The notes under the pieces: model-generated
What the model was told of the DNA's origin: nothing
Database searches by the model: none
The model's input: the letters and a program-made list of their open reading frames with translations, nothing else
In this document: piece by piece, positions 21,393 to 34,690 of the stretch
Layout: every line of letters starts with the position of its first letter
Numbering within the stretch: position 1 is the stretch's first letter
NCBI GenBank assembly: GCA_907163375.1
Contig: CAJQUW010007878.1
Location: forward strand, 248,001-312,000
Source: Prostheceraeus crozeri
Taxonomy: Eukaryota; Platyhelminthes; Polycladida; Euryleptidae
DNA length: 64,000 bases
Direction: 5' to 3'
Made by a program: the position numbers and the translations under genes

Positions 21393-24300
21393 GTAAGCAA
21401 AAAGGAAACGAATTATTGATAATATCTGAGTTATGAAAGGATTGATCTCGGAGCTGAAGAAATGTGACGTACGTACATTTCATAATCGAATATCATATCA
21501 AGTCACGACATGTTGAACACTTAACCCGATGTTTTCACTGTTTTGATAATTCGTTGGCCAAGCTTATCTATGCTCGATATAAACAGGATCTGGGACATGA
21601 ATTGATGGCAAAGGCAAAATTCTCCGGCCTGCCAAGAGAATAAAACTTAAGAATAAACGTTAGGCATTTATGGCAAATAATAACAGCAATAATTAGCAGT
21701 TATAAGTTAGTAATAATGGCAAATTGCTGACAATAAATGGTTGCTTCTAATCCTCGACAATGTGAAAGGCTATCACCTAAATAAACGGTATATGAAATCA
21801 TAAGTTTACATTGTAACCAGGTAAGGATCCGTCACACCGAATGGTACCGTGGGTCTTCTATGGTTTTTGTCTCAGTGATGAAATTGATAGAATGATAATT
21901 AATTGTTCAAAGTTTAACTGTCCATCTAAAAAAATGGATGCCTTACTGCAATATAGAATGATTTTACAAGCGATGGCTAGTATAGAGAATTTGCAGGAAA
22001 TGAACATACTCGCATCCCCGAACGTTTATGTATTAATGGTCGATCAAAAGTAAAAATCATTTCGTCGTATTCCTGAGAATTCTGATTTTTTCAAATCAAT
22101 CTCATCAATCATGTTTTCAATCTCAATGCTCGTCATTTTGTGGTCTTCTTATTTCTGATCGATAAGCCAATCAAAACATGAAACTAAATTAGCAGTTTAA
22201 ACATGTCCTGTCATGACAGCCAACGTCAAAAATGAAGATGAGCAACAAAACAAACAATGACAACTAATATTTCTTATTAAAATATGATGGTAATTCATTA
22301 ATAGTCGAGCTGCTTGACTATTAATGAATGTAAACCATGCATTTATGTATATTATCAGAATTTTTTAGTATCACTTCACTTACAGTAACTAAATATCAAA
22401 TGGAAAAATGACAAATCGAAATTTATGCAAAGCATTATGAATTGAAAAAAGATCAATTAATATCTAAGGTAATAAATGTCTTAATGAAAGGAAATATTTG
22501 AGTGATTGAGGATGAATATTAATTAGTCAAATAATAAGCCTAATGAGGACAATTAACTGACATTTGCGTCACAGTTTCCGTGTACAGTGAAACCTCTGTT
22601 AGTGGACTGCCCATGGGAAACATGACAGTGGTCCATGAGGTCAAATTATTATCTAATTTTTTTTCTACGGGAGGACGCAAGTGATCCTACTATAGAGGGT
22701 TCCGGAGGGGAGGTCCCTCTAATACGTTAATCCACCTAAGGAGTATCAATATCTGCTAACTAGAATTTTATTCGCCTGTCCGAGCTATGAGCATTTGTCA
22801 TGTCCATTTTAACTAGTAACTACTAGCAATATTCAAAAGCAGTCACAAATACCGAGTTGTTTCTTGAATAAATTGTTGAAAAATAATGCAATTTTCAAAT
22901 CAAACTTTCAACAATATTTTGAATACTGCTTCGAAGATTCTGACGCAGTACTCCTGCAGCAATAGGATCAAAAATATTCAAACCACTTAACTTCTTGTCG
23001 CGAAGACAATCTGAAGTGAAACCATAAATGTCAAAGAAACACTAGAAATTCTTTGGGAAAAATTAAAGCTATCTTTTCACTCATAGTACTGACAACATTT
23101 AAGTTACACACTACTACAATGGATGGCTGCCAGACATTTCAAAGTCTCGCTTGAACACTGTTCAAAAGGAAAGCAGTCGACTGTTTTTGTGTTGTTCTGA
23201 TGCATTCATTTGCCATGTTTGAATGTTACTCATAGATTATAACCAACTCAATTCCCTGTCTCTTATCAGAGAAAGAAGAATAATTACGTTGCATTTCCTT
23301 CACATATGTCAAGGTATAGATGACCGGTTGACTGGACACTATTCGAGTTCATGCATGCCGCCGTGAGAAAATGGGACATTTATCCAACCCCACAAAATCA
23401 GAGTATCACGTCACGCGCAAAAGCTTCTTCGCCATCGTCAAGATGAAAAATGACGCCTCTAACAGTGGATAGGGTCATCTCCCACGGGAGGCACAAAATC
23501 ACACGAACATAGCCACTCCCCGATGCTTCTATCGCTCATATTTACCTCGTCATTCAATGGGCAGTGCAAGAGGCAAAACGTGTGTAAGCTCTTGCCTGTC
23601 AACACCTCTATGTGATTCGGACAAAGGCCGACGTCTACTTAACATCGATTTGTTACATTTGAAACATCAAAACATTTTCCGTACATGCACATTAAAGATA
23701 CATGTTCATCCATTAGATGTAAGAACCATTTTCTTGGATCTGGAATCAGAAGTTGGTAGTCAGAATATTACGAAAAATCATCAAAGAGAGCTAAATAAAT
23801 TTGTGGACTGTAAAACAACATTATTTTTCCTCAGTTAACTTAAAAGATTTATTTATGGCGCAATTGATCTGATTTTCTTTTCTTTCTTCAACATGGAACA
23901 GCAAACACGAAAAATTTTGGGCGACTGAAAATCTGACTGGGACACCAGAATTTGATTCGGAATAATGCTCCCAAATGAAGCTTTGTCAACTTTTGCTGTC
24001 TAGAACATATTAACATCATCATTCCGGAACTAATCGATTATATGTATTTTCATCCATGGACTCTAAGAATTGGAAATGAGTGCAATTGAGCTTCATCGAC
24101 ACAGTAGTTTTCAAGTGAGACATGGTATGATAAAACGTACCGGTCAATTTGATTGCTTCAATTTCTATGGCTTCATCATCTGTCGTAATCAGTGTATGCA
24201 AATAGTGTCGGTATAGAGAAAGAAAACATATTAAATAGAGTAATAACTCAAATTTTAATTACATCTCCAATGTGAGAGGAGTCTCAATTTTACTAATTGA

Positions 24301-25401
24301 GCTCTTTTTGATACCTAGTGCCAGATGTCAGATGAGTATTTTTACTTTTTGGAGAAACAATACTGAATAACTGCTATCATGAGAATAATATAGAAAATAG
24401 AATATCACTCTGCAAATCCTTCGAGTCACTGATTACTTTGGAGAGGTAATACTTCAGATAACTTCAATGGAAGTGATTATTCTACAAGATTCTGCCTTTT
24501 AGTGTTTTGTCCATAAGACTATTTTCTTACACTTGTCACGTCACAAACTACCTGATACTAAAAGAGTATATTAAAGACGACAAAGACGATGACCACAGTT
24601 AACTTTGAGAAATAAATGGGTCCACACTCCACAGCACTATTCAGATAAAAAATAAAACTGGATTTATTTAAAAATATAGTATCGCAAATGAAGAAGAATT
24701 CTAGCCGAATAGAGTATTATGATCTGACCATTTATAACTCAATTCCACACAATTACTTTCATTTACCCTAGAATCCACTCTGCCAGTTAACAATGCAGAC
24801 AGGTCCATGTAGCCTGATGGAAAGATAAGCTATTCGCAATGCCAACAACCTTAAAAGCTAGGCCAAGAGGAATGAATTCGCTTCAATTTTTGATGAAGAT
24901 GTGAATCATGATGCTCCTCATAAAATTTACTTGGTAATCAACCTAATTTCTTTGTAAGCTAAGTGTTCGTATTAACAATGTTAGATCCTTGAAATTTCGT
25001 CAATATAGAATTATTGTAAATGATACATTCTAGGTGGTAAATCACAAAATCTTTATATCATTTTCCCGTCTTTGCAGCACACATACAAACAAAACATGAT
25101 AGTAACCATGGTTGTGCCTCTTTTTTCTTCTACATCGCATATCTGAGTTCCTTTGTCTCAAAATGATGCGGACTTAATCTAAAACCTGGAGAGATACGGC
25201 AGGTTTTTCTAGCAAAGAGAAATTTTTTATCTTCTACACTTTTCGTCATATTATGGGAGCCTTGACAACAGGAGCGGAAAATTTTCGTCATGTTCTGTAT
25301 TTCATTATTGGTAAACCAATCCCGGAATGACCATAGAATAGCATAAGTGACTTGTTTTTGCAGCACGTCTTGAGTTGAAGGTGGATTATGTCCCCGCCTC
25401 T
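21393..25401. other. AT-rich intergenic DNA, no gene identified
   Basis: Short open frames only. CAGTGAAACCTCTGTTAGTG at about 22584 resembles a pogo/Tigger-type end, but no partner was found. A 78-codon minus frame at 25130-25366 abuts the 660-bp repeat copy B and could belong to the same element, but no motif supports it. Confidence 0.45.
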
Positions 25402-26062
25402 TGACCTCTACTGGCTGGACTCTGTCCTTCTTTCAAATGCCTGAGGTACATTTCAGTCAATAGTGACTCTATTTTTTTGATAGATGCTAATCTTTCTCTA
25501 TTATAAATTTAATTTTTGAGGCTGTGCATCTTAAATGTACAGGACCGCGCTTGGTCGGGTTTGAGCGTCCAGGATTAAGCGGTCGAAACGCGATCGTCCT
25601 GACCAAGTTCCTGTTGATGACCTCATTAAAAATAGTCAAATAATTTGTATGCATATTTTGTACAATTCTATTTCACGTTTTAGCTTAAGGAACTAATATT
25701 AATTCTCTTAGACACTTGGTAGATTTTAGATAGCGTAATCCCGCTGTGTAGTTAGCTAGATCTGGTATTTTGATTGGAAACAGACCTGTCCTCTTATCAT
25801 CTGAATGGGCAGACTGTTAAATAGGATCTTTTCAATATATAAGTGATAAACATAATTTTGAACAGAACGACTTACTCGCCAATTCATTACACATGAGGAG
25901 AGGAGAAGCGTTGTTTGTCCTTCTAGTAAGTATTTTTAAAACCTTTAGACATTTTAGGATATAAAAATTTTCTTTTAAATCATACTTTGTACCTATTGAA
26001 AAGTAACTAATCATTAGCTTGTTTTTTTAACTTTGTTACCTTGACGCACTTTGCTACGTTGA
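25402..26062 (-). repeat. Unknown 660-bp repeat, copy B (inverted relative to copy A)
   Basis: Reverse complement of 7874-8537, nearly full length. The differences are single substitutions and short indels, for example an absent A within the poly-A stretches. The pair lies about 17 kb apart in inverted orientation. Confidence 0.85.
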
Positions 26063-28755
26063 ATTATATTGTCATCACAGGTAGGTTGCTGATCAGACAG
26101 AGGAAACAAATATAGAAAGAGTACGCAAATTCACAAAATAAAGAAATCACATTAATAATCGGAGGCGGCACCGGAATTTCGGGAGAAGTTGTAGAATCAA
26201 GTGCCTGTTATTTAACAGGATTCAAATGATAGCACTTAAGCGGCCTGGTCGCAGTCTTTTTGCAATAAATCCTGATTCTATCATCTAAGCATGAATAGCT
26301 TGGCATCAAGATTTGGATTGACCTTATTTCAATAGCTCAGAAGACTGAATGTTGCGAAGTAATTGTTGAAATGATTAGCATTACAATTTTCTCGGAGGAG
26401 ACGGTATTTAAAATCAGTCTGTGAATAGTTCTTCTCTTCAGCATGATACACGAATAGTGTCGACGAAATTCTCATCATTCGAAACCACTTAATTTTCATG
26501 TAACATTTTGTCTAAATACACTGAGTTGCAGCATTATCGATCGTCTTTGAAAGACACGGAAAAATCTGATAAGTTGATATACAAGGGAAATGATAACACT
26601 AATGCTCACCAAGTTAAAATGATATGGATTCTGGTCATCTGATATCGGAAGATATAAGAAATGTGCGTCAGAGATGTGAGTCAGAACATCAGGACGGCAG
26701 GAAATGGTAGACTGGAAGATGCTCATTGACCACTATTGTATGAGTTGAATTAAACCACCAACGATCGACATCAGTCATGGCAATGAAGAATAATAAATGA
26801 AAAAGAGGTAAAACTAAGTACGAAAAACATACTCACGTATATGCATTAGACCTATTCAAGAACTCAAAATATCAAATGATGTCATTTTTCGAAAGATGTA
26901 AGAATTCATCTAAATTTGATAACACATTTATATCAATAAAAACTTTCGATCTTGAATGTCACAAAATCAAAACACGTACTCTGAAATAGACATCTTTTAG
27001 TGACAGCGATAAGCGCAGCACTTTGAATCTCCTCGATCAACGGATCACAGGTAGAAGCGTTCACTTGTAGATCTTGACTCAAAATACCTTTGACAATGGA
27101 ATTTGTAATACTGTCTCCATATTACAAATATCCTCTCTCAAAAACACGGCGAATTTGTCAGCAATGTCCTGTGCTTAATTTGATAAAGTCAGAACACTAG
27201 CAAAAAACACAAGGAAACAAATCGATTGCATTAATAGTACATACTTTAGTTTTGACAAACAAATCATGCGAATCATTAATCGTGTGAATATGAGGTAGGA
27301 TATTTGCTAGAATAACAATACAATAAGATGACATTAACAAATACTCTTAAACCAAATTCACAAACTCTCAAAGTCGCGCACGTCATAGTTGTCCCATTAC
27401 AAAAAAGAAACTGTTAAAGAAAACGATAATGCTTCACATCATATGTAATAAATAAAAGAATTTTCAATTGGAAGTAAAATATGTAATTTCGCATTACATC
27501 ATTTATCACTAGAATATAGCAAACGATGACCTTGCAGGACATTATTGTGAACAAATTAACTGAATAGCTCTTCAGATAAGGAAGTTGTAGGATTAATTTC
27601 TAAAGTTTGCAAAAAAATTTGAACGTGATTCATCCAATGATTACTAACTCCTTAGCAGTTGCGCAATGATAGGTAATATTTCACAATATTCCAAATTTCG
27701 AGAATGACGTGTCTCCCAAGGCCGAAGTTGGGAGAAAGGAATATCCCGGAAAATTAGTGGCAGGAAAGATGGGCATTGAAAACCGAGAAATGAACTACGA
27801 AAGGCCCTCGTTGTTTATGCATTCACTGGGTGTGTCGATTTTAAATACATGTATGTCAGTTACTTTGCATCTACTATCAATGTTAATTATAAGTTAATAA
27901 GCAGGCTGACTAACTACATCTAAAGTCTTCCTTTTTCGTATTCAAAACATCTGAGCATTGTATTCACTAGGCATCGGTCAGTGTACATTATTGTGTTACA
28001 CACACCTTGTGATCATGGATTTATGTACAAATATCTACACAACTAGTGCAATCAACAAAGTAGAATATATATTTTCCTAAAATGTCAAAATATACATGTA
28101 AATCAAAATCGTGTTTCAGATAATTCTATGAAGTCAAACAGTGTCGCGTAACTGATCGCTTGCAGCATGCGTGTACTTCATCTAGTTTTAAAATCCAATG
28201 TCTATTTCGTGACTGATTGTGATTTTATTGACTAATGTAAGCCTACTTATAAGCTTAGCAATGATCAAAAGGTGGAAGCGTTTCTGAAAACAAGACATTA
28301 GCAAGACTGGATACACAAAATACATGAGCTGTGAACTGTGATATGCATGTACAGAAACAGAAATTTGTTGCATGAAATAGTTACATCAACATGATTTATG
28401 TCTCTGCAAGATAATTGTAAAAATCAATTACATTTTTGGAAATGACTTTTACTTTTTGTCTGTACTACTATGAGTCTGCATTGAAGCATCGTTACCTTTC
28501 TTCTTTTTGACACGATGAGCGTAGGATGGGGACGGGGTGTGTTCCGGTTTTTAATTAATATTTGCTGGAATGGAATCTCATGACCTCATAGAAGATGATA
28601 AAAATTCCCGAAACCCGGAGATTGCCGGAAAACTTCGAATCGTGTCGTCTCCGCTATAATGTCATTGGAAGAAGTAGGAAGACTTTTCTAACTTGACCAC
28701 AAAATGATTCTCAGACCAATATGACGCCAGCGTAGTAGGCAAGGCCTTGACTTAA
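26063..28755. other. AT-rich intergenic DNA, nothing identified
   Basis: No supported coding or RNA signal. The longest frames are 60-76 codons and composition-driven. Confidence 0.5.
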
Positions 28756-28759
28756 GTCC

Positions 28760-28860
28760 CCATCCACTGAACGCGGTTCTGGACTAAATTTCTGCATGCA
28801 TCAAGCGCGGCTCTGGACTAAAATTTTCCATCCACTGCGTGGGTTTTGGACTAACTATTC
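28760..28860 (+). repeat. Three tandem units of about 33 bp
   Basis: The phrase GCGGTTCTGGACTAAATTT recurs with changes as GCGGCTCTGGACTAAAATTT and GTGGGTTTTGGACTAACTAT. Each is preceded by a CATCCACTG- or GCATCAAGC-like start. Confidence 0.7.
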
Positions 28861-29049
28861 CACAAGATTTATGCATATACTATAGGACCAACATTTGTGC
28901 ATTCATTGAACAGTATTCTTGATCTTGAAAAAAATGTTGAAAACAGCTTGAAAAGAAATGATTGAACTGATTTCAATAAAACTTACGCATTCTCACTCCT
29001 CAAGTTATTAGTTATAGCATAATCATTATAAATTTTACACCCCCATACA

Positions 29050-30380
29050 TGTGCTGTTTCACATCTATGCGGTCGTCGTGACTCTCTTATCTCGGTATCT
29101 CATAGGACCCGACGAGGGAATTCGAATCCGATACCGCTTCGACGGTAGTATTTTCAACACTAGAATTTTGAAAGCCAAGTCCCTAACCTCATCATACCGA
29201 TTTACGAACTTCAGTATGCTGACGACGCCGCTGTTGTCTATCATCAGCATAGAAATTCACAGCAATAAAACCTCTAGAATGGAAATGAAGCTTCATGCAA
29301 TGCACAATAACGGCACATAAATCGCACGCATTTTCACTTAGATGCACCTGCCAACGTCTGTATCATTGGGTTAGAATCAGTCACATGAGTAAATCGAAGC
29401 TTTTAATTGGTTCTTCATGCCCCAACTTAGTTCTCTCGGATGTGCCGCGACCTTGAGTCAATTTCCATTCTAGCGAACTTCAGATAAACAGTTTATTTCT
29501 ATGATCACCAGGGAGCTTCTCTCCAAAGCATGATAAATTTCATGCAACAGGCCTATTCTCGTCTAGGACTTGTCATCAATGCTAGAAAGACGGTAGTGAT
29601 GCAAACGGCCTTCAACCAAAACGACCCAAAAGCTCAGCTGCATGTTGGAAAAGAACCTCTGCCCAACGATAGCTCCTTCCCATACCTAGGCAGCATAATT
29701 TCGGAAAACGGACATATCGACGACGTCTTCCGAAGGATACATCTCGCATCTGCCTCGTTTGGACGTCTTCGCGATCGAGTTCTCTCTAACAGCAACCGCA
29801 GACTCATCAATAAGATCGCCGTTTATCGAGCCGTTGTTGTCTCGACGCCTTCTACGACTGCGAGTGCTGGACCCTGTACCGTCGATAGGTGAAGTAACTT
29901 GAGACTTTTCACATTCACTGCCTTCAACGCATTATGCGCTTAACGTGGAGAGACAAGATTCCACACACCCAGATCCTCCAGCGTGCTGAAATCACAAGCA
30001 TTGAAGCCATCATCAAACGACGTGTTCTGAGATGGGTTGGGCATGTCATCCGCATGTGGGACAATCGCCTACCGAAAATGGTCTTCTTTGACGAACTTCA
30101 AACGGGGGACCGCCCATTTGGAGGCCCTAAGATGAGCTCCATTTGTGACGAAGGGGTAGCCCACTTCGAACAAATGAGAAGGGAGACTCTCGAAGAACAG
30201 CAACACCAGTGACACTTCAGACTTGCCAACCCTGTACCTGGCTCATTCCCTTGCAACCTTTGTCCGAGAATCTGTCGGTCGCGAATTGGACTGCTGTCCC
30301 ATTTCGCGGCGTATGGGCGACGGGTGGAAGAAGAAGGATAACGTCCCGTCAGCAATGACGGACAGCCTTAAGCAGTCAGC
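29050..30380 (+). mobile_element. LINE, RT palm to C-terminal zinc finger, interrupted by an insertion
   Basis: The plus strand encodes RYRFDGSIFNTR (near 29130) and ELQYADDAAVV with the catalytic YADD (29208-29240). After a 250-bp insertion it continues with QGASLQSMINFMQQAYSRLG and the 120-codon frame 29530-29892 (INARKTVVMQT, SFPYLGSIISENGH). A frame change near 29850 leads to YDCECWTLYRR. The 92-codon frame 29934-30212 (MRLTWRDKIPHTQILQRAEI, RRVLRWVGHVIRMWDNRLPK) follows. After one in-frame stop comes FPCNLCPRICRSRIGLLSHF, the single C2H2-like finger that ends this LINE type. The endonuclease is absent. Only a few breaks are visible, so this is younger than the LINE fragments at 14.6 and 18.4 kb. 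Confidence 0.88.
29249..29505 (+). mobile_element. Small non-autonomous element inserted in the LINE
   Basis: The LINE frame breaks after YADDAAVV and resumes 250 bp later. The junctions carry near-repeats CTATCATCAG and CTATGATCACCAG, a probable target-site duplication. The inserted segment shares GGTTAGAATCAGTCACATG, the CACAATA..GGCACA.AAATCGCACG block and the GC.TCA.GCCCAACTTA-type end with 48430-48625, so it is a dispersed family of about 200-250 bp. No coding capacity. Confidence 0.65.
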
Positions 30381-33300
30381 ATCTGTCTATTCACTTTTCT
30401 GCCACCTTATTTTCAGTGCATCTGTTATACACCTTCTTAGTTATGCAGCTATGAATTTTATATCTCTCTTCTTTAGTGGACTGTTGTACAACTACTTGGT
30501 TGCTTAGTTATATTTCTTTATAATCCTCACTTTTCTTTCTTCGATATTCTGCCATTGATCTTCTGCTGAGGTGCATTAATTGAATTTTATAATTGGGCTA
30601 AAATGAATTAGTCATATTACAACAGTTTGAGTCACTTTAAAGGAAGAAAATTGAAAAAGAAGTGAATGTTCATTTCAATCATATTAATCAGAATGGCAGT
30701 TGTAAGCTAGCGGCAATTCAGAAGCAACAGATAGTCGAATACATCACAAAATTATATTTCATTATTAATGAGCATCACATTTCATCTGGTGGAGCGAATC
30801 AACCAGAGAAACTAAGTAGATTTTGATGTGTCAGCTGATTGACCTCAAATATCTTTATCAAATGTTTTAAGAGAGTAAAAAACTATTATTTTAATAATGC
30901 TCAAAGCATCTTATCTGTTAGCTGATCATTTGATAGATGAAGTAATTGTAGAAGATTTATGAAATACGCTTTCATCTGTAAAAACGATTCAAATTCAACC
31001 ACGGGAACGTTTTCAAGTTGAATAAACAAACGAGTTATCTGAGATCATTTTTGAAAGTATAGCTTGATTACTATGTTAGAAAAATGTATTCTATCTCCGA
31101 ACAACATTCTTAGTTTTCAGCTACGAATGATCAAAGATATATCATCTCCTTGTAAATATTTCCATTATTCAACGATACAAAACAGGAAAGATAAATGGTC
31201 AAATTCAGAAGAAGGTTTTGTTATTGTAATCTGAAGCATTAAATTGCTGTATTAACTGATAGCGAGCTTTCATTGTTTGTTTTGCTTTCCGCTGTGCCGA
31301 TGATCAGTATCTCATCTAACAACAGTCATTTACATCATGGAAGAAATTCCGGTGTGGGAAGTTTTTGATAGAATGGAGATTTCTTATCCAATTCACTAAT
31401 TTCAATTTCTACTTTTTTCAAAATATTCTTTTAGGAATTCTGGCAAAAACTGCCATGGATTAATAAAAATCACTAAATATTTGACAAAAATACAAATTCA
31501 ATAATACTTGCACTTTAGCATAACATGCAGTGTAGCGTGCACTGTGCAATACATTTCAAAGAAAACAGCAAAATGTGTACTATGCCAGCATTTGCTTGAT
31601 CACCTAATACATTGTGATATCAGAAATTGGGGAACAATTATTCATGAATTTCGTCTCGATATGTGAATGAAAAAATGTGTATTTGATGACTATGACCGGA
31701 TAGTGAATGCTTGCGTGAATGTAAAGGTAAGAATTTTAAGCAAATGCAATTTTAGAATAAGGAGAGAGTGCAGCAATAGGTGAGCATCATCTGTTTTGAA
31801 TAATACTTGGAAACATAATCTGATTTACCGATACCTTGTCAGTGCGAGCATTAAATCAATCAGTTGTAATACAGAACTGATCATTAAAAAATTGACCATT
31901 AAAGTGTCGCTGAAATTCAATCGATTTTCATGTCTTCCAACAGTGTCGCACATCAGAGTGCCATACATCGAGAGCCAAACATTCGAGAGCTTGCTTTCTC
32001 AGCTTTAAAATGGGATGTGATAGACTTGTATCCGTTATTGTATTTGCTGAGCAGTGCTCAAAATTTCGTCTTACAAATGACTATTTTTCAATGAGAAAGC
32101 AAGTGAGTATGATAATTATTCAGGCACGGGGAGAACGGCAGTTCTGAGCTCTCTTTTGATATACTGATCATCAAAATCGGTGAATTAGGAAAAATTAAGT
32201 GATATCGTGAAGTTGTCACAAAATCATGACTCTTTTGACTAAAAATGTCATATCCTCACTTTTTCATCAAAAATGTCCATGTCTGGTATCTTCAGAATCC
32301 TTGCGATGTAAGGAGTTCGAATATGTAAGTTTTACTCAAATAAATTCGATAGCTCTTTTTCAAACTTCTTCAACATTTTTTTCTTATTATACCTCTAAAA
32401 TACACAAACACCATGTAAGGTGTACGAAGGTTCAAAACAAAACACTAAACAATAAAAAACAATAAATTATCTGTAGGAGAGTAATGAAAATATTTTTCGG
32501 TGATTTAAATAGCCATTTACTGTTGATTCGTCATGCCTAAGAAAAACTGGTCAATCGCTTTCTTCATATCTCAAATTCTGAATGATGTTTTTAATTATTT
32601 CATAAAGTCTGCTTATCTCAATCAATTGAGCAGACATCTCTGACAAAATAACATAAAACATGTAATTCCAAATTCTCGTGTCCACTATTCACTAAAAGGG
32701 AAGCCTAATTTATTGTTAAATAAACATGTATAATCAGAGCAGAAAACTCCGCTACCATCAATGACAAATTGTCCTTCATCATACAGATATAAGATGACAA
32801 CTGCTTCTCCCAATGCAATTAAGAAACGACATTACATGCGAGTTTTCATAATTCATTGACGATTGTGTAAAAAAACACACATGAAAATATGACTATCATT
32901 CAATGAATTGTTATACAATAAATTCTCGCCACACATGACAGGACAAATACCTATTCTCAAGAGTATTAATCATAATGATACAGTGGCATTTTCTTTGTGG
33001 GATCAGGACAGCATCATTTATTCAAAAGAAACAATATTTATGCACCAACTTGGTCATTAATTAACACTTATTCACACTCTAAAATGTTGCTAATTGTTAT
33101 AGATTAACCCAATATTCAGACAAATCGCGAATCCTGAAAGGAAATTAATGTCCGAAGTCAGGTTTTTTGTATTTTGGACCCCTCCTTAAAGCCGATGCCG
33201 ATGCAAGGTTTAACGAAGTGAGTAAACGGCTAAAAGTATTATCAACAACTATTGCTTCTTGAAATCATAATGTAAGTAGGATTAAATACTGAGTTGCACC

Positions 33301-34090
33301 CTCATTTCAAAAATGGGAACAGGACCCTACCCGCTTTGCGACTGAGGATGCATACCAACATGAAAAATGTATTGGAAGGTGGGATTATGTTGTACAAGAT
33401 GAATTCGAACTCTTAGTGCACTCTGTTTTTCTTCTGTCTCAACGATTCAATAGTGGAGCTCCAACTTTCATGAAATTCAAGAAGGGAGTCAGTTCAGTTG
33501 ATCTTACTGAATTTTTCTCACATTGTGATCACTGACTTGCAATTATATATTAATGTCACATGTCTATTCATACGACGTATTTGATGGTAGATTTTTACAT
33601 ACCTTTTCTCCATAGTGAACACACACACACTCATCACATTGAAGATCAAGAAGAGACTTATTTCGTTGATCCTAGTGAATTTGTCCGTATTGTGAGCATG
33701 ACCACTAACCATAATTTTGCATCTAATTACATCACATATATTTCGCATATGTGATGGTAAAAATTCACATGCTTTTGTTCCATAATGAAGACTCCTACCT
33801 AATGAATTTTGATAATATCGTGAACTCTCTGCAAATTAGTACATAAAGATCCCACATGTAGTTTACATAGGATATTCAACTTAGTAAGCACCTCTATCGA
33901 CTTCAGAAGCGTAGGACGCCGATGGCCCGTCACCATACTCTAAATAATGAACTTGACACTCCAAAACCAAAATTTTCTCCATAGACAAAATGAACTGTCT
34001 TAATGCAGAATATCCCAGTGCCTGGTCAATTACATACAAATGCGTTGATAACAAAAATCAGGATAACATCGCAGAAATATTTGTACATGT
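30381..34090. other. AT-rich intergenic DNA, no gene identified
   Basis: Strongly AT-rich. No coding frame over 80 codons, no repeats that I could pair, and no RNA gene. Confidence 0.5.
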
Positions 34091-34094
34091 ATAT

Positions 34095-34690
34095 TAGACA
34101 AAAAAGCCTTCAAATTATCAACTCTCAATAGAGTTTAGTGGAAGCCTGTTGACGGCCATCTTGAATGCTTCAACACTAACAGATGTTGGAAATACCTCCA
34201 AGGAAGCTTATTCCACAACATTTCTGCTCTCTGAAAGAAGGATCTCTTGAAATGCTGAGTCCAACATCGAGGATTAGAAAGAAGGTGTGAATTTGCGAAA
34301 TTGCTTCCCCATATATATCTGCCATTATCTGGTATAAGAACGAGGACGTGGAGTGAGAGAAGCAGTGATAATAGCGCTAGCGGCAGAAGAGGAAAGACAT
34401 TTATCCGACGAACTGCCTTGCACTGATTACGACTAAGTACATTCAAGCTGCTCTGAGGTCCTGACGTGTGAGCAAATTCCACCCAGGACAAACTTGAGCC
34501 TTGTAAAGAATGCAGAACTGCTAAGAGCTGAAACAGGCGCGAGCTCGAAAAGCGCTCCAAGACGTCGATAAACTCGTCGGGCATCTTGCTGAATGTGGAC
34601 TGGCCAGTCAATGGAGTCACACAGTGTACACCAAACGACGAAATGCTGCTCTCCAGTGGAAAAGAATGACCATTCATAGCAATGGTTCAT
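34095..34690 (-). mobile_element. Jockey/CR1-like LINE, ORF2 C-terminal fragment
   Basis: A 180-codon minus frame ends with SHLLSNPRCWTQHFKRSFFQ and RAEMLWNKLPWRYFQ, the hallmark end of Jockey/CR1-group reverse transcriptases (RTxxLWNSLP, then a terminal F.S..). Upstream, DEFIDVLERFSSSRLFQLL and a run of Ser/Leu-rich residues fit the preceding RRR..A..FY..Y region in a degenerate state. Catalytic domains are absent, so it is a 5'-truncated copy. Confidence 0.6.

Noticed and set aside
22584-22740. pogo/Tigger-type MITE
   Set aside because: Only one end (CAGTGAAACCTCT) is recognisable; no opposing end or TA duplication could be confirmed.
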